This document shows positions 59,098 through 64,000 of a stretch of DNA of 64,000 nt, in pieces (positions within the stretch are counted from its first letter, which is position 1; each line of letters starts with the position of its first letter). The stretch spans positions 992,001-1,056,000 of the forward strand of contig NZ_CP139575.1 of the NCBI RefSeq assembly GCF_034298135.1, read 5' to 3'. This stretch comes from Lactobacillus acidophilus. Its GTDB lineage: Bacteria > Bacillota > Bacilli > Lactobacillales > Lactobacillaceae. The notes beneath the pieces were generated by a model that did not search any database, was not told where the DNA came from, and saw only the letters and a program-made list of their open reading frames with translations. A program made the translations under genes and the position numbers.

Positions 59098-59391
59098 CTA
59101 CTTGCTATCCGGATGAAACTTAGATGCGATAATTTCATCTTCATATCTTTCCGGATGCGGATTTCGAAAAATAGTAAAATTATCAGGAACTGGGTCCACT
59201 CCACCACGAATAAATGGGTTACATCTTAGTATACGACAAATTCCCATCACTAGTCCCAATATTGGGCCATGCTTTTTTAAGGCATCAATCATATAGTTAG
59301 AGCATGTTGGATAGTATCTACAACTTGGTGGAAAAAGCGGCGAAATTAATTTCTGATAAACTCGTACCACAAAAATCAAAACCTTGCGCAA
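59098..59391 (-). CDS. yidD: membrane protein insertion efficiency factor YidD
   Basis: This 97-residue protein assists YidC-dependent membrane insertion. The family core is intact: [20 protein letters not shown] with the conserved cysteines, then [17 protein letters not shown]. The start is TTG 59391, 5 bases after GAGGAG. It lies between the second mreB and DUF2969. Confidence 0.92.
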   Translation of the reverse strand: MRKVLIFVVRVYQKLISPLFPPSCRYYPTCSNYMIDALKKHGPILGLVMGICRILRCNPFIRGGVDPVPDNFTIFRNPHPERYEDEIIASKFHPDSK

Positions 59392-59404
59392 GTAATCTCC
59401 TCAC

Positions 59405-60394
59405 TTAGTGTCGTTGATGCTTTTCAATATTTTTAAGCAAAGTACCTGTACCTAAAGCAACTGCTTCAAGTGGATGATCAGCTGTTAAAACTGGTACTTG
59501 CAAATAATATGAGATCAACTTATCAATATTCTTTAATAATGCTCCACCACCTGTAAGCATGATACCACGATCAATGATATCGGCAGAAAGCTCAGGTGGT
59601 GTAGTTTCCAAAACTTCTTTAGCTGCTGCAACAATAGACATTAATCCATCTTGCAAAGCTGATTGAATCTCTGGCGCAGTGACTGTTGTTTGCTTAGGTA
59701 AACCATCAACCACGTCACGACCACGTACAGTAATTTGCTTATCTTCTTCTGGTTCGAATGCACTACCAATTTCAATTTTGATTTGTTCAGCAGTTCTAGA
59801 ACCAATTAACAAATTATGCTTGTTCTTAATATAACTAATAACAGCTTGATTCATTCGATCACCAGCATAACGTAAAGAACGAGAAGTTACAATTTCACCC
59901 ATAGATAAAACTGCAACATCAGTTGTTCCACCACCGATGTCGATTACCATATTACCTTGTGGCTTAAAAATATCCAAGCCGGCACCTACAGCTGCAACCT
60001 TTGGTTCAAAATCAAGGTAAACTTTTCCTCCACCTGATTTTTCAGCTGCTTGAATAATTGCCTTTTGTTCAATTGAAGTAACTCCTGTAGGAGCACAAAT
60101 TAAAATATTTGGCTTGGACATAAAGCCTTTAACGTTTAATTTTTCAATAAAGTAAGACAGCATTTCTTCTGTAATATCAAAGTCTGCAATTACCCCATTT
60201 TTTAATGGGCGAATTACACGAATATTACCAGGAGTTCTACCTACCATTTCATATGCATCCGAGCCAACTGCAACTACTTTATTTGTATCAGTATTCACAG
60301 CAACAACTGAAGGTTCGTTTAAAACGATACCCTTACCAGAAACATTGATTAGTACATTAGCTGTCCCTAAATCGATTCCTATATCTCGTGCCAC
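59405..60394 (-). CDS. MreB-family actin (Mbl-like), second copy
   Basis: This 329-residue actin-like protein has [33 protein letters not shown] and [15 protein letters not shown]. It is clearly a paralogue of the mreB at 41-42 kb (for example GSKEA there against GSDAYE here in the same place). Linked to rodA and the ATP synthase operon, it corresponds to the Mbl or second MreB of lactobacilli. The start is GTG 60394 after GGAGGG. Confidence 0.92.
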   Translation of the reverse strand: MARDIGIDLGTANVLINVSGKGIVLNEPSVVAVNTDTNKVVAVGSDAYEMVGRTPGNIRVIRPLKNGVIADFDITEEMLSYFIEKLNVKGFMSKPNILICAPTGVTSIEQKAIIQAAEKSGGGKVYLDFEPKVAAVGAGLDIFKPQGNMVIDIGGGTTDVAVLSMGEIVTSRSLRYAGDRMNQAVISYIKNKHNLLIGSRTAEQIKIEIGSAFEPEEDKQITVRGRDVVDGLPKQTTVTAPEIQSALQDGLMSIVAAAKEVLETTPPELSADIIDRGIMLTGGGALLKNIDKLISYYLQVPVLTADHPLEAVALGTGTLLKNIEKHQRH

Positions 60395-60422
60395 AATAAC
60401 CCTCCATAATTATTCATCGTTA

Positions 60423-60431
60423 ATTTTACCA
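60423..60431 (-). promoter_or_regulatory. extended -10 promoter of the second mreB
   Basis: TGGTAAAAT lies on the minus strand 29 bases upstream of the start. A perfect TTGACA (60456-60461) is 27 bp further and too distant to be its -35, but it could belong to an overlapping promoter. Confidence 0.45.
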
Positions 60432-60477
60432 TAAATAACGAATAGTTTCCTTTACTGTCAATGTTTTAACATAATCT

Positions 60478-60708
60478 TTAAAACAAATTACTTAATTGCA
60501 TAGACGTATCTATAAAGGTTATCACAAAGTTACCTATTAAAAATCCTAATGCAATTGCTAAAAATAAATATAACAGTTGCGTTTCAAAGACATGTCCTTT
60601 GCGGATTATTTTTTCTAATTGAACAGCTTTCATTGCCTGAAAAGACAATCCAATTGCAATCAAATAAACTATTATACTGATAATGGCATGAATTCCTAAT
60701 TGAAACAT
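60478..60708 (-). CDS. DUF1146 family small membrane protein
   Basis: This 76-residue protein has two membrane helices (AIISIIVYLIAIGLSFQAM and LLYLFLAIALGFLIGNFVI) with a basic loop between. It matches the YwzB/DUF1146 family, found between the atp operon and mreB/mbl genes in Firmicutes. Function is unknown. The ATG at 60708 follows AAGGAAT. Confidence 0.82.
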   Translation of the reverse strand: MFQLGIHAIISIIVYLIAIGLSFQAMKAVQLEKIIRKGHVFETQLLYLFLAIALGFLIGNFVITFIDTSMQLSNLF

Positions 60709-60737
60709 AAAAATTCCTTTATTTTTTACTTAAATAA

Positions 60738-60770
60738 ACAAAAATGGCCTGGGAAAACTCCCCAGACCAC
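60738..60770 (-). terminator. ATP synthase operon terminator
   Basis: On the minus strand TGGTCTGGG pairs with CCCAGGCCA (one G-U) around a 7-base loop and runs into TTTTTG, 8 bases after the atpC stop. Confidence 0.82.
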
Positions 60771-60777
60771 TTTTATT

Positions 60778-61218
60778 TTAATGACCTCTAGCGTTGTAAA
60801 CACTAATTCGGTTCATTGCTCGTTTCAAAGCAACTTGTGCTCGTTCCAAATTACGCTCATCATGCTTCTCACGCGCTTCTCTTAAACGTTTCTCGGCACG
60901 TTCCTTAGCGGCTTGTGCACGAGACACATCAATATTTCTAGCACGTTCAGCACTATCAGCAACAATAGTTGCAACGTTATTGGAAAACTCAATATAACCA
61001 CCACTAATGGCTATATGATCAATTCTAGATCCCATCTCACGACTTCGTTTAACCTTGACTTCACTAATTGCAAGTGGAGTCAAAATTGGAATGTGATTAT
61101 ATAAGATTGAACGTTCACCATCAATAGCACGTACATCAACAATGCTTCCACGATGAGAATAAATCATTCCATTAGGAGTTACAACAATTACTTTAAAAAG
61201 TTTCTCTGGATCTGCCAT
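60778..61218 (-). CDS. atpC: F0F1 ATP synthase subunit epsilon
   Basis: This 146-residue subunit of the F1 stalk has the N-terminal beta-barrel ([33 protein letters not shown]) and a C-terminal helical hairpin ([12 protein letters not shown]) that inhibits ATP hydrolysis in the extended state. It is 11 bases from atpD and last in the operon. Confidence 0.95.
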
Positions 61219-61229
61219 TTGACATCACC

Positions 61230-63654
<2,425 letters not shown>

Positions 63655-63664
63655 AATCTACCTC

Positions 63665-64000
63665 CTATTTTTCACTTGGTGTAAAGCTTTCACTGAATTC
63701 CTCAATAGCTGCTGATAATTCCTTGTCATCTGGTAATTTACCGGTTTCACGAATTGTCTTAAGCAAATCAGCATGACTGCTATCAAAATTATCAAACAAT
63801 TCATTTTGGAAACGACTAATGTCTTCGACTGGAATAGCATCAAGATAGCCATGAGTCAAAGCATAAAGAATTAAAACTTGCTTTTCTACAGGAATTGGAT
63901 CATGAAGTGGTTGCTTCAAAACTTCAACAGTTCTTTGACCTCTATTAAGCTTAGCTTGAGTTGCTTGATCAAGATCACTACCAAATTGGGCGAAACTTTC
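63665..64000 (-). CDS. atpA: F0F1 ATP synthase subunit alpha, 3' end
   Basis: Only the last 111 codons are inside the window; the gene runs past the right edge. They encode the helical C-terminal domain of the alpha subunit ([19 protein letters not shown], then [20 protein letters not shown]). The stop is TAG 63665-63667, 11 bases before atpG. Upstream atp genes are expected outside the window. Confidence 0.95.
   Translation of the reverse strand, partial: ESFAQFGSDLDQATQAKLNRGQRTVEVLKQPLHDPIPVEKQVLILYALTHGYLDAIPVEDISRFQNELFDNFDSSHADLLKTIRETGKLPDDKELSAAIEEFSESFTPSEK

Overview
The window is a 64 kb stretch of chromosome from a low-GC Firmicute, almost certainly a Lactobacillus of the L. johnsonii / L. 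gasseri / acidophilus group. The evidence is the strongly AT-rich sequence, many TTG and GTG starts with good Shine-Dalgarno sites, T-box leaders, gene pairs typical of lactobacilli (rpoY-rnjA, DUF1831-mnmA, DUF4044 beside DUF3397-mraZ, DUF2969-yidD-mreB) and a decayed SLAP-type S-layer remnant. The species assignment is inference. Nearly everything is core housekeeping DNA. I found no prophage, insertion sequence, CRISPR array, tRNA or rRNA.

Layout, left to right. 1-7.6 kb (minus): ftsW, ylbG, rsmD, coaD, a PDZ/Lon protease (ylbL/sepM type), comEA, comEC and holA, mostly with overlapping stops and starts. 7.7-9.7 kb (minus): typA behind a promoter and a terminator-like hairpin in its leader. 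9.8-13.6 kb (plus): def, rpoY, rnjA and a diacylglycerol-kinase-family gene; an unannotated minus-strand small RNA candidate lies between def and rpoY. 13.6-22.5 kb (minus): a membrane-anchored NERD protein, recD2, a TPR gene with a frameshift, a histidine phosphatase, mnmA, DUF1831, mtnN, a tail-anchored protein, a Nudix ADP-ribose hydrolase and a cold-shock-like protein.

22.5-38.9 kb (minus): T-box controlled ileS, then the division and cell-wall (dcw) cluster. In transcription order it is mraZ, rsmH, ftsL, pbp2x-like, mraY, murD, murG, divIB, ftsA, ftsZ, sepF, yggT (frameshifted), ylmH, divIVA. mraZ is preceded by three GTGG boxes at exact 10-bp spacing plus a fourth, a likely MraZ operator. 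39-47.7 kb: DUF3397 and the tiny DUF4044 gene face away from each other; then (minus) valS with its T-box, folC (frameshifted), a HAD phosphatase, radC and mreB-mreC-mreD. 47.7-48.8 kb is a decayed region with a SLAP-domain remnant and another gene fragment.

48.8-64 kb: rsuA, thiI, cysteine desulfurase and ezrA (minus); rpsD with a structured leader, yueI, rarA, a 6S RNA gene, a small membrane protein and a universal stress protein (plus); then rodA, DUF2969, yidD, a second mreB/mbl and DUF1146 (minus); finally the 3' half of the ATP synthase operon, with atpA cut by the window edge, then atpG, atpD and atpC.

The main theme is coordinated envelope growth and division: septal synthesis (ftsW, PBP2x-like, divIB, ftsL, ftsA, ftsZ, sepF, divIVA, ezrA), lateral growth (mreBCD, rodA, second mreB) and precursor supply (mraY, murD, murG). 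The points most worth a second look are the new small RNA candidate (10377-10482), the typA leader hairpin, the mraZ operator array, the rpsD leader with a long alternative pairing, and three genes each broken by a single-base change in an A tract.
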